Source: Bacillus solitudinis (GTDB lineage: Bacteria; Bacillota; Bacilli; Bacillales; Bacillaceae_D). From it: a stretch of 64,000 bases of DNA. A program made the position numbers and the translations under genes. Shown here one piece after another: positions 1 through 7,805 of the stretch (its first letter is position 1; every line of letters starts with the position of its first letter). The stretch covers positions 2,421,469 to 2,485,468 of the forward strand of contig NZ_KZ454943.1 in NCBI RefSeq assembly GCF_002797395.1, in the 5' to 3' direction. Under the pieces are notes generated by a model. It was not told the origin of the DNA and searched no databases. It saw only the letters and a list, made by a program, of their open reading frames with translations.

Positions 1-1
1 G

Positions 2-82
2 CATTTGCCTTTAAAGCCAGGAAAAACATGGATTAATATCATTCCAACTTCTCCAGGTTTAGGTGAAAATGTTACGTATTGA
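2..82 (+). CDS. YerB-like lipoprotein, C-terminal fragment
   Basis: Open reading frame that enters from the left edge and stops at TGA 80-82. The 26 readable residues contain LKPGKTWINIIPTSPGL, the kind of C-terminus seen in DUF3048/YerB proteins (recalled, not searched). The position directly before yerC agrees with the yerB-yerC order of B. subtilis. The family is a membrane-anchored lipoprotein of unknown function. Only the last residues are visible, so the assignment rests mainly on synteny. Confidence 0.6.
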   Translation, partial: HLPLKPGKTWINIIPTSPGLGENVTY

Positions 83-102
83 GGGAAAGGTGTGAGGTTT
101 AA

Positions 103-414
103 GTGCAAATCGATAAACTTCGTGGGAAAGACTTAGATCAGCTTTTTAATGCAATTCTTTCATTGAAAGACTTAGAAGAATGCTATGAATTCTTTGATGA
201 TTTATGTACAATTAATGAAATACAATCATTGGCTCAACGTCTTGAAGTTGCGCGTATGCTCCAAAATGGTTATACGTATCATAAAATTGAAACGGAAACT
301 GGAGCAAGCACTGCCACTATTTCAAGGGTGAAACGTTGTTTAAACTATGGAAATGATGGTTACAAGATGACACTTGACCGAATTAAAGAAGATGAGCTTC
401 AAAATGAAAAGTAA
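103..414 (+). CDS. yerC: YerC/YecD family TrpR-related regulator
   Basis: A 103-residue all-helical protein starting at GTG 103 behind a purine-rich AAAGG site. The helix-turn-helix of the Trp-repressor superfamily lies at about residues 57-78 (YTYHKIETETGASTATISRV). Length and sequence match the YerC/YecD family, a predicted DNA-binding repressor whose ligand is not established. It follows yerB by 20 nt, so the two are probably cotranscribed, and a terminator comes directly after the stop. Confidence 0.9.
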   Translation: MQIDKLRGKDLDQLFNAILSLKDLEECYEFFDDLCTINEIQSLAQRLEVARMLQNGYTYHKIETETGASTATISRVKRCLNYGNDGYKMTLDRIKEDELQNEK

Positions 415-420
415 ACCAGT

Positions 421-454
421 AACCTCCGACATGCCTTGCAGTTGGAGGTTTTTT
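421..454 (+). terminator. Rho-independent terminator after yerC
   Basis: Ten-base stem AACCTCCGAC / GTTGGAGGTT (one G-T pair) around a 10-nt loop, followed by a short T run. It ends the yerB-yerC transcript. Confidence 0.85.
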
Positions 455-488
455 GGTACATAATCAGTCAGTCTATGTGAAAGAAAAC

Positions 489-516
489 TTGAGGTTTGGT
501 AAAATACGAATACTAT
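489..516 (+). promoter_or_regulatory. Candidate SigA promoter of adenine deaminase
   Basis: TTGAGG, 16-nt spacer, TACTAT, ending 20 nt before the start codon. No purine riboswitch was seen in the 82 nt between the terminator and the gene. Confidence 0.5.
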
Positions 517-536
517 ACTAGAAAAGGGGTAAAGCG

Positions 537-2243
537 ATGGAGAAGAGATTAGCTGTAGCAGCCAAGCGAATTCCAGCTGACATTGTTATAAAAAACGGAA
601 AAATTATTGATGTATTTAATCTAGAGCTTATAGAAGAAGACGTAGCAATAGCAGATGGATATATTGTTGGAATTGGTGAGTATGAGGGAAAAGAGATAAT
701 TGACGCTAAAGGGAAATTTATTTCACCTGCACTAATTGATGGGCATGTTCATATCGAGTCTGCGATGGTCCCACCTGAAGAATTTGCAAGAATTGTTGTT
801 CCGCGGGGAGTAACGACCGTGATGGCAGATCCTCATGAGATAGCGAATGTTGCGGGGATAGTAGGCATTCAATATATGATTGAGGCCTCACGTAACTTGG
901 CTTTAGATGTGAAAATTATGGTTCCATCTTGTGTTCCAGCAACTTCCTTTGAACATAACGGGGCGACGGTCACTGCCGAGGAAATTGAAGAGTTATTTAC
1001 CAAAGGTGAAGTCTATGGTCTTGGGGAAGTTATGGATTATCCTGCGGTTCTTAGTGGTGAGAGCAACATGATGAAGAAAATCAACGCGGCGACAAAGCAT
1101 CAGCGAATCATCGATGGTCATGCAGCTGGTTTAACAAAAGATGGCTTAAACGCCTATTGTACAGTGGGGATAAGAAATGATCACGAGGCAGTCTCTTCAC
1201 AGGAGGCGCTTGAACGACTTCGACGGGGTATGTACGTTCTTATTCGCGAAGGTACTGCAGCGAAGGACTTGGAAGCATTGGTTGAAGTTGTTACGCCATT
1301 TAATGCAAGGCGCTGTGTGTTTGCAACAGATGATAAACATTTAGACGATTTAGTAGAAGAAGGTAGTATTGATGCTAGTATTCGTAAAGCAATTTCTTTA
1401 GGTATTTCCCCTCTTCAAGCCATTCAAATGGGAAGTTTAAATGCCGCAGAATGCTTTCGTTTATCCGAGAAAGGAGCCATTGCCCCAGGGTATGAAGCAA
1501 ACTTCATTCTCCTTAATAAGCTCGAAACCTTTGACATCGATGAAGTATATGTTAAAGGTGAAAAGGTAGCGAGAAAAAGCGAGTTTACACTTCCTGATCC
1601 TCAAAAGACTAATCCACCTTCATTCTTAACTGACAGTGTTCATGTAAAACCTTATCTTTCCGATGCATTTCAGTTAACGATCGATAATCCAAATCAGGTT
1701 CATGTAATTAAAACAAACCCAGGCTCTATTATGACGGAGCATTTAATTGAAAAAGTAGACTGTACGGATGGATTTTTTCAACCTTCAATTAAAAATAATC
1801 AGCTTAAGTTAGTTGTTGTCGAACGTCATAAAAAACTTGGGCATATCGGGATAGGAGTAATAAAAGGAATACCAATTGAAGACGGAGCCATCGTTGCAAC
1901 CGTAGCTCATGATTCTCATAATATAGTCGTTTGCGGGACGGATGATCGCAGTATTGATTGTGCAATAAAACATATTATCTCTATACGTGGTGGTATCGCT
2001 GTTGTTAAAGGAGAGGACGTCTTAGCGGACCTTGCTTTACCAATTGCGGGACTTATGTCGGAGAAGCCCTTTGAGGAAGTCAATCATTCTTTAAAGGAAC
2101 TAGAGATAGCCCTCAATCAGATTGGTTTTACTGAGAGTTGGAACCCATTTCTCACACTCTCATTTTTAGCTTTACCTGTCATTCCGGCTTTGAAATTAAC
2201 AGATACAGGCTTGTTTGATGTAGAACAATTCCGTCACATTTAA
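537..2243 (+). CDS. ade: Adenine deaminase
   Basis: A 568-residue amidohydrolase that deaminates adenine to hypoxanthine for purine salvage in the cytoplasm. Metal-binding HVHIES is at residues 70-75 in the DGHVHIES context and ADPHEIANV at about 98-106; the C-terminal adenine-deaminase domain follows the TIM barrel. Length is normal for AdeC. It starts at ATG 537 with an AGAAAAGGGG site and appears monocistronic, with its own upstream promoter and a terminator before that. The yerA-type paralogue of B. subtilis lies in the same neighbourhood, so this could be either of the two related proteins; the complete motif set favours a working deaminase. Confidence 0.88.
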   Translation: MEKRLAVAAKRIPADIVIKNGKIIDVFNLELIEEDVAIADGYIVGIGEYEGKEIIDAKGKFISPALIDGHVHIESAMVPPEEFARIVVPRGVTTVMADPHEIANVAGIVGIQYMIEASRNLALDVKIMVPSCVPATSFEHNGATVTAEEIEELFTKGEVYGLGEVMDYPAVLSGESNMMKKINAATKHQRIIDGHAAGLTKDGLNAYCTVGIRNDHEAVSSQEALERLRRGMYVLIREGTAAKDLEALVEVVTPFNARRCVFATDDKHLDDLVEEGSIDASIRKAISLGISPLQAIQMGSLNAAECFRLSEKGAIAPGYEANFILLNKLETFDIDEVYVKGEKVARKSEFTLPDPQKTNPPSFLTDSVHVKPYLSDAFQLTIDNPNQVHVIKTNPGSIMTEHLIEKVDCTDGFFQPSIKNNQLKLVVVERHKKLGHIGIGVIKGIPIEDGAIVATVAHDSHNIVVCGTDDRSIDCAIKHIISIRGGIAVVKGEDVLADLALPIAGLMSEKPFEEVNHSLKELEIALNQIGFTESWNPFLTLSFLALPVIPALKLTDTGLFDVEQFRHI

Positions 2244-2293
2244 CAAAGTATTAAATTAGTCAATGCAAGTTACTTTCTTTTATGTAGCTTGTA

Positions 2294-2344
2294 TTGACCT
2301 TTATCAAAATTTATATTATTATCATTTCATGAAATGATAATAAT
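2294..2344 (+). promoter_or_regulatory. Promoter with 30-bp perfect palindromic operator
   Basis: TTGACC (2294-2299), 17-nt spacer, TATTAT (2317-2322). Bases 2315-2344 form a perfect 30-bp palindrome whose centre is between 2329 and 2330, so the -10 box lies inside the operator. The regulator starts 14 nt downstream. The layout predicts that the ArsR-type regulator at 2359 represses its own operon. Confidence 0.75.
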
Positions 2345-2358
2345 GAAAGGGGAAAAAA

Positions 2359-2892
2359 ATGGGCCATAAAAAAGCAGATGTCATTCTTCACCCGGTTAGA
2401 ATGCGGATTATTCAAGCACTAATGTCTTATCAAAAGTTAACCGTTCAGCAACTAGTTGAAAAGTTAGAAGATGTTCCGCAAGCAACGATGTATCGTCATC
2501 TGAGAATCTTGACTGACGCTCAAGCTATTAAAATTGTTGAATCAAATAAAGTCAGGGGAACGATTGAAAAAGTGTATGCTGTTTCCAGAGAACAAGTAAT
2601 CATAACGGAAAAGGATATCACCGAAATGTCTTCTGAGGACCATCTCCGCTATTTTATGATGTATCAAGCAAACTTATTGAAGGAGTTTGAAAAATACGTG
2701 ATAAAACATAACTCCGAGAACTTTAAGCAAGACGGACTCGGCTACTGGCAATCAACACTTCATCTAAGTGATAAAGAATTTGCTGCATTTTCTGAAGAAT
2801 TAAAGGCACTTCTTGAAAAGGCAGCTGAAAAGAAACCGACACCTGAACGAAAAGAACGAACAATGGCAACAATATTTATCCCAGGTGTTTGA
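2359..2892 (+). CDS. ArsR-type winged-helix transcriptional regulator
   Basis: A 177-residue protein. The N-terminal winged helix (about residues 8-75: ILHPVRMRIIQAL, then PQATMYRHLRIL as recognition helix) is typical of ArsR/HTH_20 regulators; the C-terminal 100 residues are helical and probably bind a ligand or dimerise. No cysteine pair for metal sensing is visible, so a metal sensor is unlikely. It lies 49 nt before an alpha/beta hydrolase and behind a palindromic operator, which suggests a self-regulated two-gene unit that responds to a compound handled by the hydrolase. The inducer cannot be read from sequence. Confidence 0.85.
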   Translation: MGHKKADVILHPVRMRIIQALMSYQKLTVQQLVEKLEDVPQATMYRHLRILTDAQAIKIVESNKVRGTIEKVYAVSREQVIITEKDITEMSSEDHLRYFMMYQANLLKEFEKYVIKHNSENFKQDGLGYWQSTLHLSDKEFAAFSEELKALLEKAAEKKPTPERKERTMATIFIPGV

Positions 2893-2941
2893 TCCATAAC
2901 AGAGGAGTCTAGATGCCAGACCCTTGAGGAGGCGATGAAAA

Positions 2942-3874
2942 ATGGAAGAAAGAGCTGTCATCTTTGAGCATAAAGGTTCTGTACATGGGACGCTATTAAA
3001 ACCAACATCTACCGAGCGATCACCTGCAATTTTACTTTTACCGGGATCGGGGCCACTTAACCGTGATGGAAATAAGGGAAGAATGAAATTAAACTTATAC
3101 AATAAATTAACAGAAGCTTTAACACAGTTGGGGTTTGTTACACTTCGTTATGATAAACGTGGAACTGGGAAAAGTAAATGTAAGTTTCTTGAGGTAGGTT
3201 TTTGGGATTTGGTAGAGGAAGCCAAATCCGCCCTCGACTTTTTGAAAGAGCAGTCTTTTGTAGATGAATCGAAGGTATTCATTGTCGCCCATAGTGAAGG
3301 AGCAATGATCGCACCTGCTGTGGTTAAACATAATCCGGTTGCTGGTTTAATTCTATTATCTGGTGCAGCAGAGACGCTTCATGAGGCAATGGTGTATCAA
3401 AGAAGCCAAATAGTAAAAGAGTTAAAAGATGTAACTGGCATCAAAGGGAAATTACTCAGCTGGCTTAAAGTAGTCAATAAAATAGAAAAACAGGGACCGA
3501 AATTTGATAAAAAGATGATTGAAACCGAAAAGGATGTTATTCGGTTTCAAGGAGTTAGGTACAATGCAAAATGGTTTAGAGAGCATTACCACTATAATTT
3601 AATAGGTACATTAAAGGAAATTAGCTGTCCTGTTTTAGCACTAACTGGTTCGAAGGATCTTCAAGTCACACCAGAGCGAGTCTATGATATTCATAAACTT
3701 GTCCAAGGAGAAACGACAGCTGAAATTATTAAAGATATGAATCATATGCTTAGATATCAGGAGAAGATGTATTCAATGTTGGAGTTGAAAAAGGCATATA
3801 AAGGAATGGGTAAACAACCGATTTCCCCTCGACTCATTGAAGCCGTAGATAATTGGTTAAGACGCTATGTTTGA
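2942..3874 (+). CDS. Alpha/beta hydrolase
   Basis: A 310-residue serine hydrolase. It shows an oxyanion-hole strand LLLPGSGP (about 31-38), nucleophile elbow AHSEGA with Ser118, an acid in TGSKDLQ, and a catalytic His in DMNHMLR, so the triad is complete. It resembles the BAAT/dienelactone-hydrolase-like esterases of Bacilli. There is no signal peptide, so it acts in the cytoplasm. It starts at ATG 2942 after a GAGGCGATGAAA site, downstream of the ArsR-type gene, and its last 8 nt overlap the next small membrane gene. The substrate is unknown. Confidence 0.85.
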   Translation: MEERAVIFEHKGSVHGTLLKPTSTERSPAILLLPGSGPLNRDGNKGRMKLNLYNKLTEALTQLGFVTLRYDKRGTGKSKCKFLEVGFWDLVEEAKSALDFLKEQSFVDESKVFIVAHSEGAMIAPAVVKHNPVAGLILLSGAAETLHEAMVYQRSQIVKELKDVTGIKGKLLSWLKVVNKIEKQGPKFDKKMIETEKDVIRFQGVRYNAKWFREHYHYNLIGTLKEISCPVLALTGSKDLQVTPERVYDIHKLVQGETTAEIIKDMNHMLRYQEKMYSMLELKKAYKGMGKQPISPRLIEAVDNWLRRYV

Positions 3875-4073
3875 ATGGATTAATTTCTTACTCTTGACCG
3901 TAGTTTTCATGGGACAAATAGGTGGAATCACTTTATTATTTTTTAATAAGACGTGGGCAATCCTTTTCTTTACTGTTTATGTGATAAGTTCGATAATTTT
4001 AATAACAATCTTCATTATTGAAAGAAAAAAAGAAAAAAAGGAGGAAATAGATTATGAAAATTGTAACTACTGA
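3867..4073 (+). CDS. Small two-helix membrane protein
   Basis: 68 residues with two hydrophobic helices (about 5-27 and 30-50) and a charged lysine/glutamate-rich tail. It overlaps the end of the hydrolase by 8 nt and the start of the YbjQ-type gene by 20 nt, so the three are translationally coupled. I do not recognise a named family. The tight overlap with the YbjQ/UPF0145 gene suggests that the two small proteins work together at the membrane. Confidence 0.65.
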   Translation: MFEWINFLLLTVVFMGQIGGITLLFFNKTWAILFFTVYVISSIILITIFIIERKKEKKEEIDYENCNY

Positions 4074-4380
4074 AAATATAGCAGGGTATGAAATTATCGA
4101 TGTATTGGGGTATGTAAAAGGAAGTACGATTCAAACAAAGCATGTTGGACGTGACATCACTGCCGCTTTAAAAGGGTTAGTTGGTGGAGAAATCAAAGGC
4201 TATAACGATATGATGATTGAAGCTAGAAAGCTTGCCATTTATCGTATGGTAGAGGAAGCAAAAGCAGGAGGGGCTAATGCAATTATTGCAATGAGACTCC
4301 AAACTTCTACAGTCATGGGTGCAGCAGCAGAAATCATTGCATATGGAACAGCAGTTATCATCAAGAAGAATGAAGTCTAA
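4054..4380 (+). CDS. YbjQ/UPF0145 family protein
   Basis: 108 residues beginning MKIVTTENIAGYEI, with the G-GGE-KGYNDMM and EAKAGGANAIIAMR segments that mark the UPF0145 (DUF74) family. These form small pentameric beta-rich assemblies; heavy-metal binding has been proposed from fold similarity only. A strong AAAAAGGAGG site lies inside the end of the upstream small membrane gene, which sets the start at 4054. It is the last gene of the 2359-4380 unit and is followed by a bidirectional terminator. Confidence 0.88.
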   Translation: MKIVTTENIAGYEIIDVLGYVKGSTIQTKHVGRDITAALKGLVGGEIKGYNDMMIEARKLAIYRMVEEAKAGGANAIIAMRLQTSTVMGAAAEIIAYGTAVIIKKNEV

Positions 4381-4481
4381 GGAAGTTCCTCTTAATATTG
4401 CTTCAATATTATTCAGGTCTAGACTGAAAAAAAGAGATTCGTTGTGCTAACGCTTCTCAAACTAAAGATAATTTTAAGAAA

Positions 4482-4525
4482 GAGGCTATTGAAAAAGGTT
4501 GGTTTTACCTTTTCAATAGCCTTTC
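4482..4525. terminator. Bidirectional terminator
   Basis: AGGCTATTGAAAAAGGT pairs with ACCTTTTCAATAGCCT (one bulged A) around a TGGTTTT loop, with T-rich flanks on both strands. It separates two convergent transcripts, the YbjQ gene and the GGDEF gene. Its arm resembles the terminator at 11064-11106. Confidence 0.85.
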
Positions 4526-4577
4526 TCCCTATGAATAGCAATAAGTCGGTGGTGTCTGCCAATTTTAGAGGAAGCCC

Positions 4578-6194
4578 TTAAACAAACACTCTCTTAATTA
4601 AACGTAAAATTCGTTCAAAAACTTCCTCGGTATCAAAGGGCTTCACAATATAGTCATCTGCACCGTTTCGCAGTGCATTTAAAATATGTTCTTCTCCTTT
4701 ACGACCTGTTAGCATCGATATTAAGATGTTATCCCTCGGGTAATTCTCCCGCACATTGACCAAAACCTCCAGCCCATCCATTTCAGGCATAATTCCATCT
4801 AATAAAATGACATATTTTTCTGTAGGCTTATACCACTCAGAGGCTAGAAATGTGACACCATTGTTAAACTCAATGAAATTTATTTCGAGATTTTTATTTG
4901 AGTTCCATTTCGATAGGTACTTCATAAGTACTTTACGGATTAAATAAGAGTCCTCGACAATCACGATCGTCAGTCTTAGAACATGATTCGAAGTTTGTAG
5001 ACTTTGGTTATAAAAAGCAACTTGATTTCGTCCAGCATTTTTAGCAAAATAAAGTGCCTTATCCGCTTCATCTAATAATTTCTCTATATGAAGGTTATTC
5101 GAGGAAATAACAGATATTCCAGCTGAGAAGGTGACTTGAAACCTAGTATCATTGGCAAGAAAGTCTTTCTGTTTAAGCGCTTCTTGAAGCTTTGCCATCT
5201 GAGCTTTGGTTTGTTCTCTAGTTGTATTTGGTAAGAGAATGACAAACTCTTCTCCCCCATAACGACAGATGATATCTTGCTCTCTTTTTATGCTCTGGGC
5301 CAATGAAGCGAATTCTCGTAACACTTCATCTCCAACAATATGTCCATAGGTATCATTAACAAATTTAAAGTGGTCAAGGTCGAGAAGAATAATTGAATAC
5401 ATCCCTCGATCCTTTCTAAACAAATTAAAGTAATGAATGATTTGAGTATTCATATATTTGCGGTTATATAGCCCGGTTAATTCATCGGTAATGACATATT
5501 TCTCTACTTCTTTCCGATGAGCTAAACGATTATAAACATTAGCAATAAAAAGATCTTGATCAATTGGTTTTGGGATAAAATCGATTGCACCAAGTTGATA
5601 AGCCATTAAACGATTAGCCTTATTATCTGCAGCGCTAATCAGTGCAATGGGAATGTAACTCTTTCTAGCCTTCACAACAATGTTTTGAAGAATAGTAAAA
5701 CCATCAATGTCAGGCAAGTGAATATCAATCAATATAAGGGAGGGCTTAAAGTCATAAATCATCTCTAAGGCACGCTTCCCATTAGGGGCAACAATGACAA
5801 GAAAGCCTTCATTTTCTAGCAATTGTTTTGCAAGGGTGACAAAAGTAACATCATCGTCCACAAGTAAAATAAAATCTTCTTTACTAAGTTCTGTGCCGTC
5901 AGAATCAAGAAGATCCAATACATTCGTAACTTTGACTTTATCTACAAGTGAAATAATGGAAGAAGTATATTGTTGCCACTCCCTTTTGGACCAAAGAGTC
6001 CTTTCATGGCTATGAAAAGTTTCGATCATATCTGATAGGGCTGTAGAAATGGCATAAAGTTTTTCTTTTTCGGAAAGCTCTTTTATAGTATGGAGAAATT
6101 GATATAACTCATTGTGTGTTATTGACTCACGACATAACCAACCTTTAAACGTATCGTCCATAAACTCTAGAATTCTTCTGTTTTCCTTACTCAT
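4578..6194 (-). CDS. REC-GGDEF-REC response regulator, predicted diguanylate cyclase
   Basis: 538 residues counted from Met at 6194, which has a GGAGAGG site 6 nt upstream; an in-frame ATG at 6209 lacks a good site. Order: helical N-terminal region (about 1-105), receiver 1 (FILLVDDD; phospho-acceptor Asp in LIDIHLPDIDGF), GGDEF domain beginning DELTGLYNR with active-site GGEEF in CRYGGEEFVILL, and receiver 2 (IVIVEDS; Asp in LLDGIMPEMDG). The catalytic GGEEF is intact, so it probably makes cyclic di-GMP. The two phosphorylatable receivers flanking the cyclase suggest integration of two kinase inputs. It is monocistronic and no cognate kinase lies nearby. Confidence 0.88.
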   Translation of the reverse strand: MSKENRRILEFMDDTFKGWLCRESITHNELYQFLHTIKELSEKEKLYAISTALSDMIETFHSHERTLWSKREWQQYTSSIISLVDKVKVTNVLDLLDSDGTELSKEDFILLVDDDVTFVTLAKQLLENEGFLVIVAPNGKRALEMIYDFKPSLILIDIHLPDIDGFTILQNIVVKARKSYIPIALISAADNKANRLMAYQLGAIDFIPKPIDQDLFIANVYNRLAHRKEVEKYVITDELTGLYNRKYMNTQIIHYFNLFRKDRGMYSIILLDLDHFKFVNDTYGHIVGDEVLREFASLAQSIKREQDIICRYGGEEFVILLPNTTREQTKAQMAKLQEALKQKDFLANDTRFQVTFSAGISVISSNNLHIEKLLDEADKALYFAKNAGRNQVAFYNQSLQTSNHVLRLTIVIVEDSYLIRKVLMKYLSKWNSNKNLEINFIEFNNGVTFLASEWYKPTEKYVILLDGIMPEMDGLEVLVNVRENYPRDNILISMLTGRKGEEHILNALRNGADDYIVKPFDTEEVFERILRLIKRVFV

Positions 6195-6373
6195 AGCAAA
6201 CCTCTCCATATTTCTCTAAAATTGCATATTTAAAATTAATAAATATGGCTTTTTGTATAAGGCTATTATACCTTTAAAGTGTTATTTCTAGTGTTAATTT
6301 TTCTTTACGGGAAAGTAGCTATCCATAAAGATAACTAACAAGGTGTTCTTTAGTGAATGAATGATGATTTTAC

Positions 6374-6423
6374 TTTATCAAATGTTGTTCTTTATGTATA
6401 ATAGAAAATGATAATCATTCTCG
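6374..6423 (+). promoter_or_regulatory. Promoter with Fur box
   Basis: A perfect TATAAT lies at 6397-6402 with a weak TTTATC -35 at 6374-6379 (17-nt spacer). Directly downstream, GAAAATGATAATCATTCTC (6404-6422) matches the 19-bp Fur consensus at 17 positions. Fur bound with iron would cover the transcription start, so the gene should be induced by iron starvation. Confidence 0.82.
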
Positions 6424-6444
6424 TTTCGTGAAAGGATGTCTTTT

Positions 6445-7236
6445 ATGCTTGATATCAATTCCTTACATAAATATGGACAGTTAATACTTGAAGACCACCA
6501 AAATAAAATATATGAAATAAGCTTTAAAAAGTTAAGTGAGCCAAACTCTTTAGAATTTGTACATAGATATGCCGAAAAGTTAAAGGCGCAAAAGCTTGAA
6601 GTCGCAGCAACGTACTTTTCTAGTTCATTTGGTTATATTTGTGCAGCTTTTCAAATGGTGCTTTCAACTCAAAACATGTCTTTGCCGATAAAACCTTCTA
6701 CCACTGTTCAAATATTTCACAATAAAGAATATGATTATTATGCCTTAGCCTACAAATTTAATGAATGGCTACCAAATGAGGCCAAACAAGTAAGAGGAAG
6801 TGATTGGAGACGAGAGCAACTTACTAGTTTTTATCAAGGAACAGTGGCTCCTATTTTAATGTCACTCTCTCAAGTGACCGGAATTCGAATAAGAGAATTA
6901 TGGGGACAGCTTCTCATTGGCCTCCATTATGGCCACCAAGTGGGTTTAGATAACATAACAGAGGTATCGCAATTAATTGCACTGAAGGAGGATTATAACT
7001 GGTTAATTCAGGAGGCTAATCCATCAATCTTTTTAAGTGACAGTCATCCACTCCGATTTCCACATCGGGAAGTTGAAAGCTTAAGGGAGCCCGATAAGAT
7101 GATTCGAATGAAACCAACTTGTTGCTTATACTATGAGACAAGTGATTCAAGAAATACGAAATGCTATACCTGCCCCCGACTTTCTGAAGCGGAAAGAGGA
7201 GAGAGAAGGAAGAAGGCTTTGATGGCTAAGGGATGA
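6445..7236 (+). CDS. FhuF-like ferric-siderophore reductase
   Basis: 263 residues from ATG 6445. An earlier in-frame ATG at 6436 sits directly against the AAAGG site, so the second is preferred. The C-terminus has CC-x12-C-x2-C (Cys226, 227, 240, 243), the 2Fe-2S signature of FhuF-type proteins that reduce iron in imported siderophores and release it in the cytoplasm. The rest is a helical IucA/IucC-like reductase domain. The Fur box in the promoter supports the role. No siderophore transporter lies next to it. Confidence 0.82.
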   Translation: MLDINSLHKYGQLILEDHQNKIYEISFKKLSEPNSLEFVHRYAEKLKAQKLEVAATYFSSSFGYICAAFQMVLSTQNMSLPIKPSTTVQIFHNKEYDYYALAYKFNEWLPNEAKQVRGSDWRREQLTSFYQGTVAPILMSLSQVTGIRIRELWGQLLIGLHYGHQVGLDNITEVSQLIALKEDYNWLIQEANPSIFLSDSHPLRFPHREVESLREPDKMIRMKPTCCLYYETSDSRNTKCYTCPRLSEAERGERRKKALMAKG

Positions 7237-7383
7237 TTTTTCTGTTTAGAAGTTGTTATGTCATTAGAGAGACTCAGTTTTTTTCGAAGGTCAAAATTTT
7301 AATAAAGACAGAGTTAACAGGAGATTGGGAAGGAAATGATTGAAATTTCCTCAATCTATTTCAACCTCACTAGAAAAAATTTC

Positions 7384-7460
7384 TTGTAAACTAGTAGATG
7401 ATCCATTAGTATGTACTGTATATCGTATTAATGAATCTTCAAAACAACTATATATTGATT
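7384..7460 (+). promoter_or_regulatory. Promoter with two NrdR boxes
   Basis: TTGTAA, 17-nt spacer, TAGTAT at 7407-7412. Two sites that fit the NrdR core ACWATATATWGT follow: 7415-7426 (10 of 12) and 7447-7458 (11 of 12), with centres 32 bp apart, three helical turns as in known NrdR targets. NrdR represses ribonucleotide reductase genes when dATP is high. The sites cover the predicted transcription start, upstream of the B12 riboswitch. Confidence 0.7.
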
Positions 7461-7472
7461 TTGCGGAATAAT

Positions 7473-7650
7473 TGGTGTCACGTTTGTGACTTAAAAGGGA
7501 ATCTGGTGAAAATCCAGGACTGTCCCCGCAACTGTAAGTGTGGACGAAATGAGGCAACCACTGTGTAAATGTGCTAGAGATGGTGTTTACATGGGAAGGC
7601 TCAAAGTAGGGTGAAGCACGAGTCAGGAGACCTGCCATTATTCCTCAGTC
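7473..7650 (+). ncRNA. Cobalamin (AdoCbl) riboswitch
   Basis: The order of conserved blocks is complete: TTGGTGTCAC, AAAAGGGAA, GGTGAAAATCC, GGACTGTCCCCGCAACTGTAA, a GAAGG block, and the B12 box AGTCAGGAGACCTGCC (7621-7636). The aptamer binds adenosylcobalamin and shuts off the downstream gene. Here the expression platform ends in the terminator at 7743-7777, ahead of a cobalamin-independent class I ribonucleotide reductase. Confidence 0.95.
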
Positions 7651-7742
7651 AGCTATCTTCGGGGGATGAGAAGTGAGACGGCATGATAAAGTATTTGAAC
7701 AAATTGTTCAAGCTGTCTTCAATACTCTCAGGTTGCCGTTTT

Positions 7743-7777
7743 ACGCTCTTTCTCATACCGAGGAAGAGCGTTTTTTA
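7743..7777 (+). terminator. Riboswitch expression-platform terminator
   Basis: ACGCTCTTTCTC / GAGGAAGAGCGT stem with a 5-nt loop followed by six T, 29 nt before the reductase start codon. Between aptamer and terminator lie a TTGAACAA/TTGTTCAA hairpin (about 7695-7711) and a GACGGCA/TGCCGTT pairing that could act as alternative structures. Ligand binding is expected to favour termination. Confidence 0.88.
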
Positions 7778-7805
7778 ATAGTAGACGAAAAAAGGAGAAT
7801 GTGAG

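Noticed and set aside
7351-7638. 95-codon minus-strand frame upstream of the reductase operon
   Set aside because: It lies antisense to the NrdR boxes and the cobalamin riboswitch, which explain the sequence fully.
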